Part shown: positions 40,955 through 50,747 of the stretch, in pieces
How the letters are laid out: each line of letters opens with the position of its first letter
Position numbering within the stretch: the first letter of the stretch is position 1
DNA from: Brevibacillus sp.
Lineage (GTDB): Bacteria; Bacillota; Bacilli; Brevibacillales; Brevibacillaceae
Direction: 5' to 3'
Assembly (NCBI GenBank): GCA_029240815.1
Contig: JARDZO010000001.1
Span: 13,404 to 77,403, forward strand
Length of the DNA stretch: 64,000 nt
Notes under the pieces: model-generated
What the model was told of the DNA's origin: nothing
Seen by the model: the letters and a program-made list of their open reading frames with translations, nothing else
The model's database searches: none
Program-made: the position numbers and the translations under genes

Positions 40955-41884
40955 CTACATGACAAACTCCAGAAAATGCTGGACGAAGCGTTCGTGGTCC
41001 ACTTCGACGCATACATCCACATTGGGCGGGAACTCCGGATGCTTCCGTCTGTCGCCAATCGTGCGCGCATCACTAGCACTCCCTGAAGTATCTACCTGGA
41101 CGTGCATCGGAACAGCTGTCACAAACGTAGGGTCGATGACGACACCGACTGCGAGCGGATCATGTAGTCCGCATCCGCGAACATTCCCGACTTTTGCGTA
41201 CGCATCCATGTAGACGTCGCAAATATCGGCGAAAAAGCGGCTAACCTTTGTATCGCGCGCTCTCCATTGCTGCAGATGCTCTCGCGTGAGCAGTGTCTGC
41301 ATGGTCACATCCAGTCCAACCAGAGTCAGTGGGATACCTGATTGAAAGACGTACGATGCTGCCTCAGGATCCGCACAAATATTCGCTTCTGCGACGGGCG
41401 TCCGATTGCCCGGCACAGCCACAGCTCCCCCCATGACAACGACCCGCTTGACGAGAGAGACGATTTCCGGCGCAGCCATGATCGCCAAAGCCAGATTGGT
41501 CATGCTTCCTACCGTGACCAAGGTAATTTCATTCGGCTGTGCCTTGATCGCCGACACGATATATTCTGCCGCACTCATCGCTTGGGGAGTGGAAGTAGGA
41601 AAGGGCAGCATGATATTACCCAGACCGTTCTCTCCATGAAACAGCTTGGCCTTTTCTTTTAGTACGCGAACGAGTGGCTTGGAAGCCCCCTGATAGACTG
41701 GGATGTCTGTAGCACCAACCAGCTCCAGTACTTGAAGCGTGTTGCGTGTCGCTTCTTCGACACTGATATTTCCAAACGTGGTCGTAACCCCGCAAACCTC
41801 CAAATCAGGAGAATGAACGGCGTAGGAGAGCGCCATTGCGTCATCGATTCCGGTGTCCACGTCGATGATCACTTTTTTCTTCAT
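40955..41884 (-). CDS. Inosine-uridine type nucleoside hydrolase
   Basis: A 309-residue ribohydrolase. The calcium/ribose site is complete: [20 protein letters not shown] (Asp8, Asp10, Asp14, Asp15). [20 protein letters not shown] carries the ribose-binding Asn/Glu set, and [15 protein letters not shown] carries His-Asp. It hydrolyses the N-glycosidic bond of purine or pyrimidine nucleosides for salvage. The ATG overlaps the stop of the upstream paralogue by one base (TGATG). Confidence 0.92.
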   Translation of the reverse strand: MKKKVIIDVDTGIDDAMALSYAVHSPDLEVCGVTTTFGNISVEEATRNTLQVLELVGATDIPVYQGASKPLVRVLKEKAKLFHGENGLGNIMLPFPTSTPQAMSAAEYIVSAIKAQPNEITLVTVGSMTNLALAIMAAPEIVSLVKRVVVMGGAVAVPGNRTPVAEANICADPEAASYVFQSGIPLTLVGLDVTMQTLLTREHLQQWRARDTKVSRFFADICDVYMDAYAKVGNVRGCGLHDPLAVGVVIDPTFVTAVPMHVQVDTSGSASDARTIGDRRKHPEFPPNVDVCVEVDHERFVQHFLEFVM

Positions 41885-42750
41885 CACAAGCTCCCCTCCT
41901 TGTCAGATATACCCCGCAGCCACTGACGAAACGCCTCCACATCAATGCCTACTACGACTTCGGTGTCGATTCCTACGCTGGGCTTTGCCCGCAAATCAGC
42001 CAAAACCGCTCCACGCGACAAGGTACTGTGGCATTCGATCGTTAGTTTCATTTGCTGCTTATGTATGAGCTCAGGGTGCAACGCTGCGATCATGGCACCC
42101 GACGCATCCAAACCAGTGCCATCCTGTAAAGACGGTTCCCCTTTTTCCTCAGATGCTTTTGTGATTCCGAGCGCGACGGCTTTGCTCAAGATTCCCTGGC
42201 TCTCCTCTTGTGACAGTCGCAAATGGTCTGTGGCGTCAAGTGGAACCAACAGCAGGGGCAAGCCTGCCGCCCATACAAAAGCAGCCGCTTCCGGATCTGC
42301 GTGCAGATTCGTCTCCGCTATAGCCGTCGCATTTCCCGGCACACGGATCGCTCCTCCCTGGACGACGACTTGCTTCAGCTTTTCTGGTATTCGCGGGTCA
42401 ATCGCCACGGCTTTTGCCAGATTGGTCAAGCGCCCCAGTGTGACCACCGTGAGCTCTCCCTTATATTCATTGGCTTTTTCCACGAGCAGGTGCGCAGCTG
42501 CTTGAGCATCCTCGGGAAGACCAAATAAAGACTGACTGGCTCCGGTTGCCACTGGGATCTCGCTATCCAGTTGAGTCAACGCTATCATCCTTTTCACGAG
42601 ACTGCTTCCCCGCTCCATATCCGTATCGCTGCAGCCGACACCGACAACCTCCACTTCAGGTGCTTGCAAGGCGTACCACAAAGCGACGGCATGGTCGATG
42701 CCCCCGCAAAAATCAATCAATAGCTTCTGTTTATTTGCCAACGTCCTCAC
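41884..42750 (-). CDS. Degenerate nucleoside hydrolase paralogue
   Basis: A 288-residue homologue of the gene that follows it. The active-site motif has decayed to LLIDFCGGIDHAVALWYALQ: Asp13 and Asp19 remain, but Cys15 and His20 replace two metal-binding aspartates. The usual His-Asp of the C-terminal site is GLDASGAMI, without the His. The middle block VQGGAIRVPGNATAIAETNL is well kept. It may be a pseudoenzyme partner or use a changed substrate. GTG 42750 has a poor ribosome site; a TTG nine bases on is an alternative. Coupled to the canonical paralogue. Confidence 0.85.
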   Translation of the reverse strand: MRTLANKQKLLIDFCGGIDHAVALWYALQAPEVEVVGVGCSDTDMERGSSLVKRMIALTQLDSEIPVATGASQSLFGLPEDAQAAAHLLVEKANEYKGELTVVTLGRLTNLAKAVAIDPRIPEKLKQVVVQGGAIRVPGNATAIAETNLHADPEAAAFVWAAGLPLLLVPLDATDHLRLSQEESQGILSKAVALGITKASEEKGEPSLQDGTGLDASGAMIAALHPELIHKQQMKLTIECHSTLSRGAVLADLRAKPSVGIDTEVVVGIDVEAFRQWLRGISDKEGSL

Positions 42751-42989
42751 CTCTTGCCATGCTTCTCTTTTTCTCGCAATGTTTCACTCACCTATGCTAA
42801 CCATTTCAATAACAGCCGTCAAATGTATGCATTCATACTACTTCTCGCCTATTGCAACCAGCTAGTAACTATTTTACACTTAACGTTGACTTCGACAAAA
42901 TCCGCCACATTTCACAAACCTCCTGACCCGCCCCGACGGTAGTCGAAGCCAATGAAAATTGGTCACGAACCAGCAAAGGAGATAGGGTC

Positions 42990-43337
42990 ATGCTCTCTAT
43001 TGAACCCTCGACTATCGAACTACTTTCCCTGGCAAAAGCTCAGCTCCTCCGTGCCCTACACCAACAGAAGACAAAGCCGTATTTGCCAGTATGGGGAGAG
43101 CTGTTTACCTCACTGCGAGAAATCGTCAAACATGGAAAGCAAGCGCAAGAAAACATACTCGTCTATCCTATGCGCCCGACCGGAACTCTCTGGTATCTCC
43201 ATCAGGAAAATCAGTTCCTGGCCGATCTACCCGATCCTGGTATAACGATCTCCATGACGCAAGAACAACTGCTAGATGCCCTGGTAAAAGGAAGTTTTCC
43301 ACCACAAACGACTGACAACAGGTCCATCCACGGATAA
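42990..43337 (+). CDS. Hypothetical protein of 115 residues
   Basis: Not recognised. Predicted soluble and mixed alpha/beta, with no signal peptide or membrane helix. Notable stretches are IELLSLAKAQLLRALHQQKT, the proline-rich YPMRPTGTLWYLHQENQ and a C-terminal helix MTQEQLLDALVKG. GGAG lies eight bases before the ATG, and coding bias looks like that of neighbours. Divergent from the nucleoside hydrolase pair. Confidence 0.6.
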   Translation: MLSIEPSTIELLSLAKAQLLRALHQQKTKPYLPVWGELFTSLREIVKHGKQAQENILVYPMRPTGTLWYLHQENQFLADLPDPGITISMTQEQLLDALVKGSFPPQTTDNRSIHG

Positions 43338-43411
43338 AACGGTCACTCCCGTATCCAGGTGGGCCTTTTTGGTTCCTCAAAAGAAAAACTAGCAACGTCT
43401 TTCCTAAACAC

Positions 43412-43439
43412 AAAAAAGCCCAGGCTATCAAAACCTGGG
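43412..43439 (-). terminator. Hairpin with minus-strand T run
   Basis: CCCAGG and CCTGGG with a nine-base loop and six T on the minus side. It lies in a gap without a clear minus-strand gene, so its transcript is unknown. Confidence 0.6.
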
Positions 43440-43511
43440 AAGAGTAGTACGGAATATTCACGTGAACAACTTTATCTTATATCCAAATACCTGATTTATC
43501 TACCTGTATTT

Positions 43512-43529
43512 TTAGGTACATATACCTAA
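43512..43529. promoter_or_regulatory. Inverted repeat TTAGGTA-cata-TACCTAA
   Basis: A perfect 7-bp inverted repeat with a four-base spacer, in the non-coding stretch between two terminator hairpins. Function unknown; it looks like a small operator. Confidence 0.4.
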
Positions 43530-43578
43530 TTTCACCTGTTTGGAAATCGGTGAGAAAACCTCTACCGAGGCCAGCGTT

Positions 43579-43657
43579 AAAAAAAAGAGGCGGCCCTCCT
43601 GCACAGTTTGGGTGCCGCCATCCCGAACTTCCCCAAGTTCGTTCATACAGGCATTGT
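43579..43657 (-). ncRNA. Possible small RNA unit of about 75 bases
   Basis: On the minus strand a TACAAT box (43653-43658) is followed by a hairpin GAACTT-GGGG-AAGTTC and then a strong terminator: GGCGGC (43614-43619) pairs with GCCGCC (43589-43594), with eight T after. No convincing -35 box is present. A 44-codon frame also starts here but has no ribosome site. The 440-base gap 43338-43775 has no other supported gene. It resembles regulatory RNA loci such as type I antitoxins, but no toxin frame was found. Confidence 0.3.
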
Positions 43658-43732
43658 ACTATGAATCTTTGTTATCGAAAAGTGTCAGGTTTTGTTTTAT
43701 ATCGAAATATTGAAAATATCTATGTCCCAGAG

Positions 43733-43766
43733 TAAAAAAACCCTGATTCGAGGCGGCGAACCAGGG
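43733..43766 (-). terminator. Terminator of the MacB-type efflux operon
   Basis: CCCTGATTCG pairs with CGAACCAGGG (one mismatch) and seven T follow on the minus strand, ten bases after the 71-codon gene. Confidence 0.9.
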
Positions 43767-43775
43767 CCTACTCTT

Positions 43776-43991
43776 CTATTTGTTGTCGCCGCCTGCCGCA
43801 TCTGCTGCCCTCGGTCCAAAGAGAATATACAGATAGACGTATTGACTGACACTCACTTTGGGAAAAACAAAAGCAATGCTAGATTTGCCTTCCATTTGCC
43901 TGACCATATACCGCAGTTTACTCGTTTTGATCTTCTTCATGATTCGGGATGCTTCTCGCCACGTTACGGAAAATTGGACGTTTTTTTCCAT
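43776..43991 (-). CDS. Small 71-residue protein at the end of the efflux operon
   Basis: Not recognised. The N-terminal half is basic (MEKNVQFSVTWREASRIMKK and IKTSKLRYMVRQMEGKSSIA). A short hydrophobic segment VSVSQYVYLYILFGP follows, then an acidic tail. AGGTG lies eight bases before the ATG. It starts 58 bases after the permease stop and ends just before a strong terminator, so it is probably the fourth gene of the efflux operon, perhaps a small accessory membrane protein. Confidence 0.5.
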   Translation of the reverse strand: MEKNVQFSVTWREASRIMKKIKTSKLRYMVRQMEGKSSIAFVFPKVSVSQYVYLYILFGPRAADAAGGDNK

Positions 43992-44049
43992 CAGACAAAC
44001 ACCTCACGCGGCTAGTATGCCCGAATTGGAAAATTTAAACACCCGCTCT

Positions 44050-45267
44050 TTATTCGTAACGCAGGGCATCTATCGGCCCCAGCTGCGCTGCTTTTCTCGC
44101 CGGATAGACACCGAAAACGACGCCGACCAGAGAAGAGGTCAAAAACGCATACAGGATGGGGGAAATACTAATCGTAGTAGTCATGCCTCCAAATTTGCTG
44201 ATCATAAGCGCTGCGCCGACGCCCAAGACAATTCCTACGATCCCGCCGATCAAGCTGAGCGTGACCGCTTCAATCAGAAATTGTCGAAGAATGTCGCCAC
44301 GTTTCGCGCCGATCGCTTTGCGAATACCGATCTCTCGCGTACGCTCGGTTACAGACACCAGCATAATATTCATGACCCCGATGCCGCCAACGATCAAGGA
44401 AATCGCTGCTATCCCTGACAACAAGGCTGTCATCGAGCTGGATACTTCCTGTGCGGTGCTGAGAATATCCGTCTGTGACGTGACGCGAAAATCATCTGCC
44501 GCCTGCGGTCTGAGATTGTGCTTGCTGCGCAGCGTACTCTGGATGTCCTGTTGTGCTTGCTCCATCTGATCCGAGGACACGGCAGAAACGTAGATCGTGC
44601 CGACATTCTTCCCGCCAGTCAAGCGATTCATCGCCGTCGTAATCGGGATGATGATGCGGTCGTCATTGTTGGTCATCCCGGAGCTTCCCTGACTTTTCAA
44701 TACACCGATGATCGTAAAGGGAATCTTGTTTATCTGCACGGTTTGCCCAATCGGGTTTGTGTTGTTATTCGAGAACAGATTGTTGGCTACCTCCGTACCA
44801 ATGACAGCCACATTGAATTGCTGCTTGACTTCAAAATTGGTGAAAAAGCGCCCTTTCTCTACCTGGACATTGCGTACTTTGGGGAACGCGGCCGTGGTCC
44901 CTTCAAGGGAACTGGAGTAGTTATTGCTCCCCCATACGATCTGCCCTCTGCCATTCACACTTGGGGCTACGCCTGACACAGACTCCTTTTGCTCGATCGC
45001 CTCAGCATCGGCCAGCGTCAACGTATTGAGAGAGCCTGCTCCCAGATTGACCCCTCCTTGTGTTGCTTGCCCCGGCGAGACAATCAGGAGGTTACTCCCC
45101 AGACCATTGATCTGGGAAGCCACACTGCTGGAAGTACCTTCTCCGATCGCGACCATAGCGATGACCGCCGCTACGCCGATGATGATGCCCAGCATGGTGA
45201 GAACGGACCGTAAACCATTAGCTCGGATGCTTCGAAATGAAATACGTATGCACTCTACAAAACTCAT
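44050..45267 (-). CDS. MacB-type ABC transporter permease
   Basis: A 405-residue permease. TM1 is in [20 protein letters not shown], followed by an extracellular MacB-PCD domain (about 50-270, with [18 protein letters not shown]). A FtsX domain with three helices follows ([20 protein letters not shown], then [20 protein letters not shown]). Such mechanotransmission permeases work with an ATPase and an adaptor, as in YknXYZ, to expel peptides or toxins from the envelope. It overlaps the ATPase gene by four bases. Confidence 0.92.
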   Translation of the reverse strand: MSFVECIRISFRSIRANGLRSVLTMLGIIIGVAAVIAMVAIGEGTSSSVASQINGLGSNLLIVSPGQATQGGVNLGAGSLNTLTLADAEAIEQKESVSGVAPSVNGRGQIVWGSNNYSSSLEGTTAAFPKVRNVQVEKGRFFTNFEVKQQFNVAVIGTEVANNLFSNNNTNPIGQTVQINKIPFTIIGVLKSQGSSGMTNNDDRIIIPITTAMNRLTGGKNVGTIYVSAVSSDQMEQAQQDIQSTLRSKHNLRPQAADDFRVTSQTDILSTAQEVSSSMTALLSGIAAISLIVGGIGVMNIMLVSVTERTREIGIRKAIGAKRGDILRQFLIEAVTLSLIGGIVGIVLGVGAALMISKFGGMTTTISISPILYAFLTSSLVGVVFGVYPARKAAQLGPIDALRYE

Positions 45268-45986
45268 CGCTTCACTTCCTCTGGAAACGCTCTTCTCCGC
45301 TCGGATACCACTTCATTGGATACGATCTGTCCATCACGGAAACGAACAATCCGCTTGGCATATTCCGCGATATCCGGTTCATGTGTCACGAGAATGACGG
45401 TCTTTCCTGCATCGTTTAGCTCTTGAAAGATACCCATGATTTCTTCACTCGTCTTGGTGTCCAGGGCACCTGTCGGCTCATCCGCCAGCAAAATGACAGG
45501 GTCATTGACCAGTGCTCTGGCGATGGACACACGCTGCTGCTGACCACCTGACAACTCGTTCGGTTTGTTGTTCAGACGCTCTTCAAGACCGACATCGATC
45601 AATGCTTGAATGGCCCGCTCCCGCCGTTCTCTTGCAGATGCGCCCCCATACAAGAGCGGCAACTCCACATTTTCTACAGCTGTCGTGCGGGGGAGCAGAT
45701 TGAAATTTTGAAAGACAAAACCGATCTTGCGATTGCGGATTTCCGCGAGTTCATCGTCATGTGCCTGCGACACAGGGTAGCCATCCAGGTAAAACTCTCC
45801 CGAAGTCGGTTTATCCAGACAACCGATCACATTCATCATCGATGACTTTCCAGAACCGGATGGTCCCATGATCGCGACGAAATCGCCCTCTTCGATTATC
45901 AAACTGACGCCGCGCAGCGCTTGAATTTCCTGGTCTCCGATGCGATACAGCTTTTTCAGTTCTTCTATTTGAATGACTGGTTTCAT
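45264..45986 (-). CDS. MacB/LolD-type ABC ATPase
   Basis: A 240-residue ATPase: Walker [20 protein letters not shown], signature [20 protein letters not shown], Walker [13 protein letters not shown] and switch histidine in VILVTHEPD. The N-terminus [20 protein letters not shown] is typical for the group that pairs with FtsX-type permeases. It starts four bases after the adaptor gene and ends in an ATGA overlap with the permease. Confidence 0.93.
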   Translation of the reverse strand: MKPVIQIEELKKLYRIGDQEIQALRGVSLIIEEGDFVAIMGPSGSGKSSMMNVIGCLDKPTSGEFYLDGYPVSQAHDDELAEIRNRKIGFVFQNFNLLPRTTAVENVELPLLYGGASARERRERAIQALIDVGLEERLNNKPNELSGGQQQRVSIARALVNDPVILLADEPTGALDTKTSEEIMGIFQELNDAGKTVILVTHEPDIAEYAKRIVRFRDGQIVSNEVVSERRRAFPEEVKR

Positions 45987-45990
45987 TTGA

Positions 45991-47520
45991 TCATCGACCT
46001 ACTCTCACTCCGCTGCCTCCCCCTCCAGTGAAGCCGCCTCCCATACCAGGCATGCCACCCATGCGAATGGTGTTCTGGTTTGTCGACGCGGAGGCAGATA
46101 CGGTGTTTGCTATGAGAACGACTTTGTCGCCCTCTTTTAATCCTTCCGTGATTTCTACCTTGTCCGAAGCAAAGTATCCGATCTTGACCGCTTGAAACCG
46201 ATACGGTCTACCCGAGTTTTTCTCGGCACTGCCTGCGTACAGATACACACCGTCTTTACCGTTCTGGGTCTGTAAGGCCTGAGCGGGAACGACCAGCACA
46301 TTTTGATGGGTCCCGATCTCGATCGTCACATTCATCGTCATACCGATCTTCAGCAGGCCTTCCTTGTTGGAAACCGCGAGCAAAACATCATAGCTCGTCA
46401 CGCCTGAGTCCGTTTTTGCCTCCGGATACACCAGCTTGACGGTTCCCGTGAATGTCTTGTCTGTATAGGAGCTCGTTGTAAAGTTGACGTTCAGACCTTC
46501 TTTTACTTTGCCGATATCGCTCTGGCTGATTTGCGCCAATACTTCCAGCGCACCGGAATTCGAGTTGTCCATAATGATGAAATCACTGCCTGGTATCTCC
46601 CCGACGTTTCCATTCAGTTGTACGATCACGCCATCCATCGGAGCTTTCAAGGTAACCGCGTTTAGAGCCTTTTGCGCTTGCTGCAGCTGCGCTTTTGCCT
46701 GCTCGACTGCCGCTTTGGCAGACAGGACGGTTGAGGCATCGGGACCTTCATGGGCTTCGTTCAACGCTTCTACTGCCGTATCGTAGGCCGCCTGCGCCTG
46801 CTCTACCTTGCTAGTCGATTGGCCTTTGGTTTGACCGGCTGTCAGGACGGCTGTGTTGTAATCACGCTGCGCCTGATCCAGATCTGTCTGCGCAGTATCA
46901 TACTCCGTCTTGGATATAGCACCTGCCTCGTACAAGGCTTTTTGCGACGCGTATGTTTTCTGTGCATTGGCCAGACTGGCTTTGGCTTTTGCCTCATCGT
47001 TGATCGCTTTTTGCGAGTCGATAGACTGCTTTGCCAGCTCCAGATCGGTCTTGGTCTGGTTGACGTTTGCCTGCAAGGTGTTCATTTCTGCAGTGGTCTT
47101 GCGCTTCTGGGCTTCTTCCAGCTTGGCTTGGGCTGACAAAAGATTTGCCTGGGAATTGGTGACCTGGATTTGTGCGACAGAATCATCCATCGTGGCCAGC
47201 ACTTGTCCTGCTTTTACCTGATCGCCTACCCCGACCTTGATCGAGGAAATCGAATCCTTGGCATCCTCTACATCAGCGAAGGACAGGGACGTTCGCTTGG
47301 ATGCCTGCACGGTACCGGATGCCAGTACAGTCTCAGATACGTCACCCGTTTTCACGGTTTCTACCTGAAAAGCCGCTTGGGCCCTTGTCGGGGTCATGAG
47401 AGTTTGATAGCCATATACCCCACCTCCGATCAGCACGACCGCCAATCCGAGTACAATCCATCGCGTTTTGTTCGTTCTTCCTTTGGAGAATAACGTACGT
47501 TTTTTATCCGCTTCCGTCAC
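45991..47520 (-). CDS. HlyD/YknX-type membrane-fusion adaptor
   Basis: A 509-residue adaptor. A single N-terminal anchor ([20 protein letters not shown]) is followed by a barrel-sandwich domain split by a long coiled coil (about 120-300, rich in QA/AK heptads). A beta-barrel region ([20 protein letters not shown]) and a glycine-rich tail [17 protein letters not shown] complete it. It couples the ABC pump to the wall side. GTG start with GGGGAG eight bases upstream. First gene of the efflux transcript, which is separated by a terminator from the sensor kinase gene. Confidence 0.9.
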   Translation of the reverse strand: MTEADKKRTLFSKGRTNKTRWIVLGLAVVLIGGGVYGYQTLMTPTRAQAAFQVETVKTGDVSETVLASGTVQASKRTSLSFADVEDAKDSISSIKVGVGDQVKAGQVLATMDDSVAQIQVTNSQANLLSAQAKLEEAQKRKTTAEMNTLQANVNQTKTDLELAKQSIDSQKAINDEAKAKASLANAQKTYASQKALYEAGAISKTEYDTAQTDLDQAQRDYNTAVLTAGQTKGQSTSKVEQAQAAYDTAVEALNEAHEGPDASTVLSAKAAVEQAKAQLQQAQKALNAVTLKAPMDGVIVQLNGNVGEIPGSDFIIMDNSNSGALEVLAQISQSDIGKVKEGLNVNFTTSSYTDKTFTGTVKLVYPEAKTDSGVTSYDVLLAVSNKEGLLKIGMTMNVTIEIGTHQNVLVVPAQALQTQNGKDGVYLYAGSAEKNSGRPYRFQAVKIGYFASDKVEITEGLKEGDKVVLIANTVSASASTNQNTIRMGGMPGMGGGFTGGGGSGVRVGR

Positions 47521-47627
47521 TTTTCAGACTCCCCCCGTTGCTTTCTTGTTTGCTGCTGGATCTTTTGATGGGATCAATATACGGAACGAATGCGTCAGGA
47601 TCGCGTCAGATTTGGGTGGCTTATCGC

Positions 47628-47662
47628 AAAAAAAACGACCTCGCCCACTGGCAACGTCGTTT
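47628..47662 (-). terminator. Terminator of the two-component genes
   Basis: AAACGAC and GTCGTTT form a stem with a T run on the minus strand beyond the kinase stop; the efflux genes therefore need their own promoter in 47521-47630. Confidence 0.75.
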
Positions 47663-47674
47663 GTATCCATCTAT

Positions 47675-49081
47675 TCATTTTCGCAGGATCAGCGTAAAGG
47701 TCGTTCCGACTTCCGAGCTATTCGTCAGCACCAGATTTCCTCCCAGCGCCTGCGCAATCATCCGGCTGAAGGACAGGCCTAATCCCAATCCACGTACCGT
47801 ATGCTTTTTCGCTTCGCCTCGATAGAATCGATCAAAGACAAACGGCTGTTCTGCTACCGGAATCCCCATCCCGTTATCTTTTACAACGATCCGAATCTCC
47901 TGGTCCGTCTCGGACAGACTGACATCGATTCGTCCTCCGGGTAAAGTCGCTTGCGCCGCATTGTTCAGCAAATTGTACAGCACCTGCTGAATTCGCAGAG
48001 GGTCTGTAGACACAATGATGTCCGTAGCTGGTTTGTCGACATGCAGTGCAACCGTGTCCTCCTCTTGAACGATCCGCCACTGATGCGTGATTTCCTGGAC
48101 CAGCTCATACACATTTTGACTCTCCCTGCGGATACGAATATCCCCCACTGCGAACGAGTTGAAGTCGAGCAGATCCTCTACCATTTTTTGCAGGCGCGCC
48201 GTTTCTTTGGAGCAGATCTCCAAGAACTCCTTGGCTTCCACACCCGTGACGATGTCATCCTTCACCGCCTGAACAAGCCCGCTAATCGAGGTCACAGGCG
48301 TTTTCAGCTCATGTGTTACACCCGCCAACAGCTCCGTTCGCATCATTTCCAGCTGCCGCAGACGGTCCGCCATCTCTTTGAACGAATGGATTAATTCGTA
48401 TATTTCGGTTTCTCGACTGTTTTTGTCCAAATGAATGTCGTAATCACCTATGACGATTTGTTTCGCCGCATCTGCGACGTCCTTGATCGGCTGCGACAGC
48501 TTTTTCGTCAGCAAATAGATGACGAGCCAGCCGAGCAGCCCCAGACTGATCAGCATAATGAACAACAGCTGAAATTCAGTCGTGCTCCTCGTCATTTCTT
48601 TTTTGGGTGTGAACAGGAAGACCCACCCTACATTTTTCTGCTGTACGGTTATACTCCGTTTCACAAACAAAAATTCTTCTCCCCTGGAGAGCGTAATCTC
48701 CGTGACATCATCCCCCGCTTCCGTGAGCTCCGCCGCGCGTTGTGCCAGCTCGTTGGAAAAGGGACCGGGAACGTCAAACATCGACCGTTTCTGGGAACCT
48801 AAAATCAGCATGAATGGCTTGTAGTTTTGACGCAATGATTCCTGGCGACTGTCCAGAATCCGAAACAAAAACGGCGCCATCTTGACTTTCCCTTCGGAAT
48901 CGACGATGCGTTCTGAAATTTCTGCAGCCGTCAGTCTCATGAAATCCAGACGTTTTTGCGTTTCGTTGTAGGTGATCCAAATACTCGAAGCGATCCCTAC
49001 GACCAACAAACCAACACACAGTATGATCAGGTAACGCGTCGTCCAGTAGCGAAAGAGAGTAGTCTGTTTGTTCTTATTCAT
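47675..49081 (-). CDS. Sensor histidine kinase
   Basis: A 468-residue membrane kinase. TM1 is about 14-34 (YLIILCVGLLVVGIASSIWI), with an extracellular sensor to about 160 and TM2 about 165-185. A HAMP segment (LSQPIKDVADAAKQIVIGDY) precedes the H box ELLAGVTHELKTPVTSISGL. The N, G1 and G2 boxes are VLYNLLNNAAQATLPGG, VVKDNGMGIP and RGLGLGLSFSRMIAQALGG. It autophosphorylates on His and signals to the overlapping response regulator. The stimulus is unknown; the adjacent efflux operon suggests antimicrobial peptides or envelope stress. Confidence 0.92.
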   Translation of the reverse strand: MNKNKQTTLFRYWTTRYLIILCVGLLVVGIASSIWITYNETQKRLDFMRLTAAEISERIVDSEGKVKMAPFLFRILDSRQESLRQNYKPFMLILGSQKRSMFDVPGPFSNELAQRAAELTEAGDDVTEITLSRGEEFLFVKRSITVQQKNVGWVFLFTPKKEMTRSTTEFQLLFIMLISLGLLGWLVIYLLTKKLSQPIKDVADAAKQIVIGDYDIHLDKNSRETEIYELIHSFKEMADRLRQLEMMRTELLAGVTHELKTPVTSISGLVQAVKDDIVTGVEAKEFLEICSKETARLQKMVEDLLDFNSFAVGDIRIRRESQNVYELVQEITHQWRIVQEEDTVALHVDKPATDIIVSTDPLRIQQVLYNLLNNAAQATLPGGRIDVSLSETDQEIRIVVKDNGMGIPVAEQPFVFDRFYRGEAKKHTVRGLGLGLSFSRMIAQALGGNLVLTNSSEVGTTFTLILRK

Positions 49082-49757
49082 AGACGCACAACTTGTATCC
49101 CAATCCGCGATAGGTTCGGATCTCCCCTTCTGCAGTCGGCCAGTTCTCCAGCGATCTTCGGATCCGTTTGATCGCCAGGTCTACGGCACGGTCGCTCCCT
49201 TCGTAATCCATGCCCCACACTTGTTCGATGAGCTGCTCTCTCGTGAACGTCTGATTTTTGTACTGTGCCAAAAACAGAAACAACGACAGGTCTTTCGGAG
49301 TAAACGCCAGCTCAATCCCGTGCAAGGTGACGGTATACGCCTTGAAGTCCACCTTCAGGCTGCCGAAATGACGGAGCTGATCGCCCTGTATGATATGAGC
49401 GGATCGTCGCAGCACAGCTTGGACGCGTGCTACGACCTCATCCGCAATGAACGGCTTCGTTATGTAATCGTCTGCTCCCTGATGCAATCCCATCAGTTTA
49501 TTGTCAATCTGCCCGAGTGCGGTCAGCATGATCACCGGGCACGAGCTTTTTTTGCGTATATGTTCCAAAATGCTCCAGCCACTTTTGCCTGGAAGCATGA
49601 CATCCAACAAGACAAGCGCCGGGTTGACCGCATCAAATTTGTGCACAGCCTCGTCACCGGTAAACGCCTGCTCCACCTGAAACTGACTCTTTTCCAGATA
49701 GGCCTTCAAAACACGGGAGATCGGCAATTCGTCTTCCACAATCAGGATGTTCTTCAT
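49074..49757 (-). CDS. OmpR-family response regulator
   Basis: A 227-residue regulator. The receiver domain has NILIVEDELPISRVLKAYLE, phosphoacceptor Asp in ALVLLDVMLPGKSG and Lys in ADDYITKPF. The winged-helix effector ends with AVDLAIKRIRRSLENWPTAE and IRTYRGLGYKLCVYE. It likely activates the efflux operon. Its stop overlaps the kinase start by 8 bases. GAGGAG lies upstream of the ATG. Confidence 0.94.
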   Translation of the reverse strand: MKNILIVEDELPISRVLKAYLEKSQFQVEQAFTGDEAVHKFDAVNPALVLLDVMLPGKSGWSILEHIRKKSSCPVIMLTALGQIDNKLMGLHQGADDYITKPFIADEVVARVQAVLRRSAHIIQGDQLRHFGSLKVDFKAYTVTLHGIELAFTPKDLSLFLFLAQYKNQTFTREQLIEQVWGMDYEGSDRAVDLAIKRIRRSLENWPTAEGEIRTYRGLGYKLCVYE

Positions 49758-49871
49758 TCCCGCTTCACTCCTCTTTCAATCGCACACTCCTTTACTAGCG
49801 TATGAGAGGAATATGTCAAGCAGATGTCTGGAAGGAAACCTCTTTACCCAGTAAAATGAAAGGAAATTGAA

Positions 49872-50561
49872 ATGGGCAGGAGGTTTTTTCCAATCATGAA
49901 TCGATTGACAGACGAAGAAAAAATCGGTCTCTATAAAGCCATTAGCAATCGAAGAGATATACGCACATTTCGCAGCGACCCCGTCCCGTCTGAAAAGCTA
50001 ACCATGATCCTCGCTGCAGCACATCACGCCCCATCTGTCGGGTTTATGCAGCCGTGGAATTTCATCATGGTTACAGACGATGCCCTCAAACAGCAACTGG
50101 CTGACAGTGCTGACAAAGAAAGGCGTGCCCTGGCCATTCATTATGAAGGCTCCGGGCGTGAGTCTACTTTCCGAGAGTTGAAAATCCAAGGAATCAAGGA
50201 AGCACCTGTCACGATCTGTGTGACCTGTGACCCGACTCGTGGAGGAGACCACGTCCTTGGACGAAATTCGATCCCGGAAACAGACATCATGTCGGTCAGC
50301 TGTGCCATCCAAAACATGTGGCTGGCTGCTTACGCCGAAGAACTGGCGATGGGGTGGGTCAGCTTTTATAAAAAATCAGATGTCCGCCGGATTCTGGACA
50401 TCCCCCCTCACATCGATCCGGTAGCCTTGCTATCCATCGGGTACACCGATCACTATCCCGACCGTCCTCTCCTGGAGATCCACCAGTGGGAAAAACGTCA
50501 GGATTTGCAAAAGCTCATTTACCGCGAACGTTGGGGAACGGGCACAATCGTACCGGAGTAA
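49872..50561 (+). CDS. bluB: BluB-like 5,6-dimethylbenzimidazole synthase
   Basis: A 229-residue nitroreductase-fold protein with the BluB signatures: AAHHAPSVGFMQPWNFIMVT, then ELKIQGIKEAPVTICVTCDP with TRGGDHVLGRNSIPETDIMS, and the C-terminal IYRERWGTGT. BluB uses FMN and oxygen to break down its own flavin into dimethylbenzimidazole, the lower ligand of vitamin B12. No other cobalamin gene is near. The start at 49872 has AAAGGA; an ATG at 49896 has a stronger AGGAGG but a 12-base spacer. Confidence 0.85.
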   Translation: MGRRFFPIMNRLTDEEKIGLYKAISNRRDIRTFRSDPVPSEKLTMILAAAHHAPSVGFMQPWNFIMVTDDALKQQLADSADKERRALAIHYEGSGRESTFRELKIQGIKEAPVTICVTCDPTRGGDHVLGRNSIPETDIMSVSCAIQNMWLAAYAEELAMGWVSFYKKSDVRRILDIPPHIDPVALLSIGYTDHYPDRPLLEIHQWEKRQDLQKLIYRERWGTGTIVPE

Positions 50562-50575
50562 TACAGAGGCTGACC

Positions 50576-50610
50576 AAAAAAAAAAGGGGCTGCTTGCGAA
50601 CAAGCAACCC
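50576..50610 (-). terminator. Minus-strand terminator downstream of hrpB
   Basis: GCTGCTTG and CAAGCAAC close a four-base loop, extended by G/C pairs, with ten T on the minus strand. It faces the hrpB transcript across a second hairpin. Confidence 0.7.
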
Positions 50611-50621
50611 AAATTACGGAA

Positions 50622-50664
50622 GGGTAGTTACGAAAAGCACGGTACCTTCTCGACGTGACTACCC
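50622..50664. other. Stem-loop between bluB and hrpB
   Basis: GGGTAGT (50622-50628) and ACTACCC (50658-50664) pair, with an inner CACG/CGTG pairing. No T run follows. It may be a 3' stabilising structure; nothing else is visible in this gap. Confidence 0.45.
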
Positions 50665-50747
50665 TCCAAGAAAGTTTCAGATATTTCCCCACTCACGAAC
50701 ATGGAACTATAAAAATGAGTGGATATTCCCAGAGCTGAACAAGTCGA

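Noticed and set aside
43550..43735. 61-codon plus-strand frame through the terminator hairpin
   Set aside because: Proline/arginine-rich product of hairpin sequence without ribosome site.
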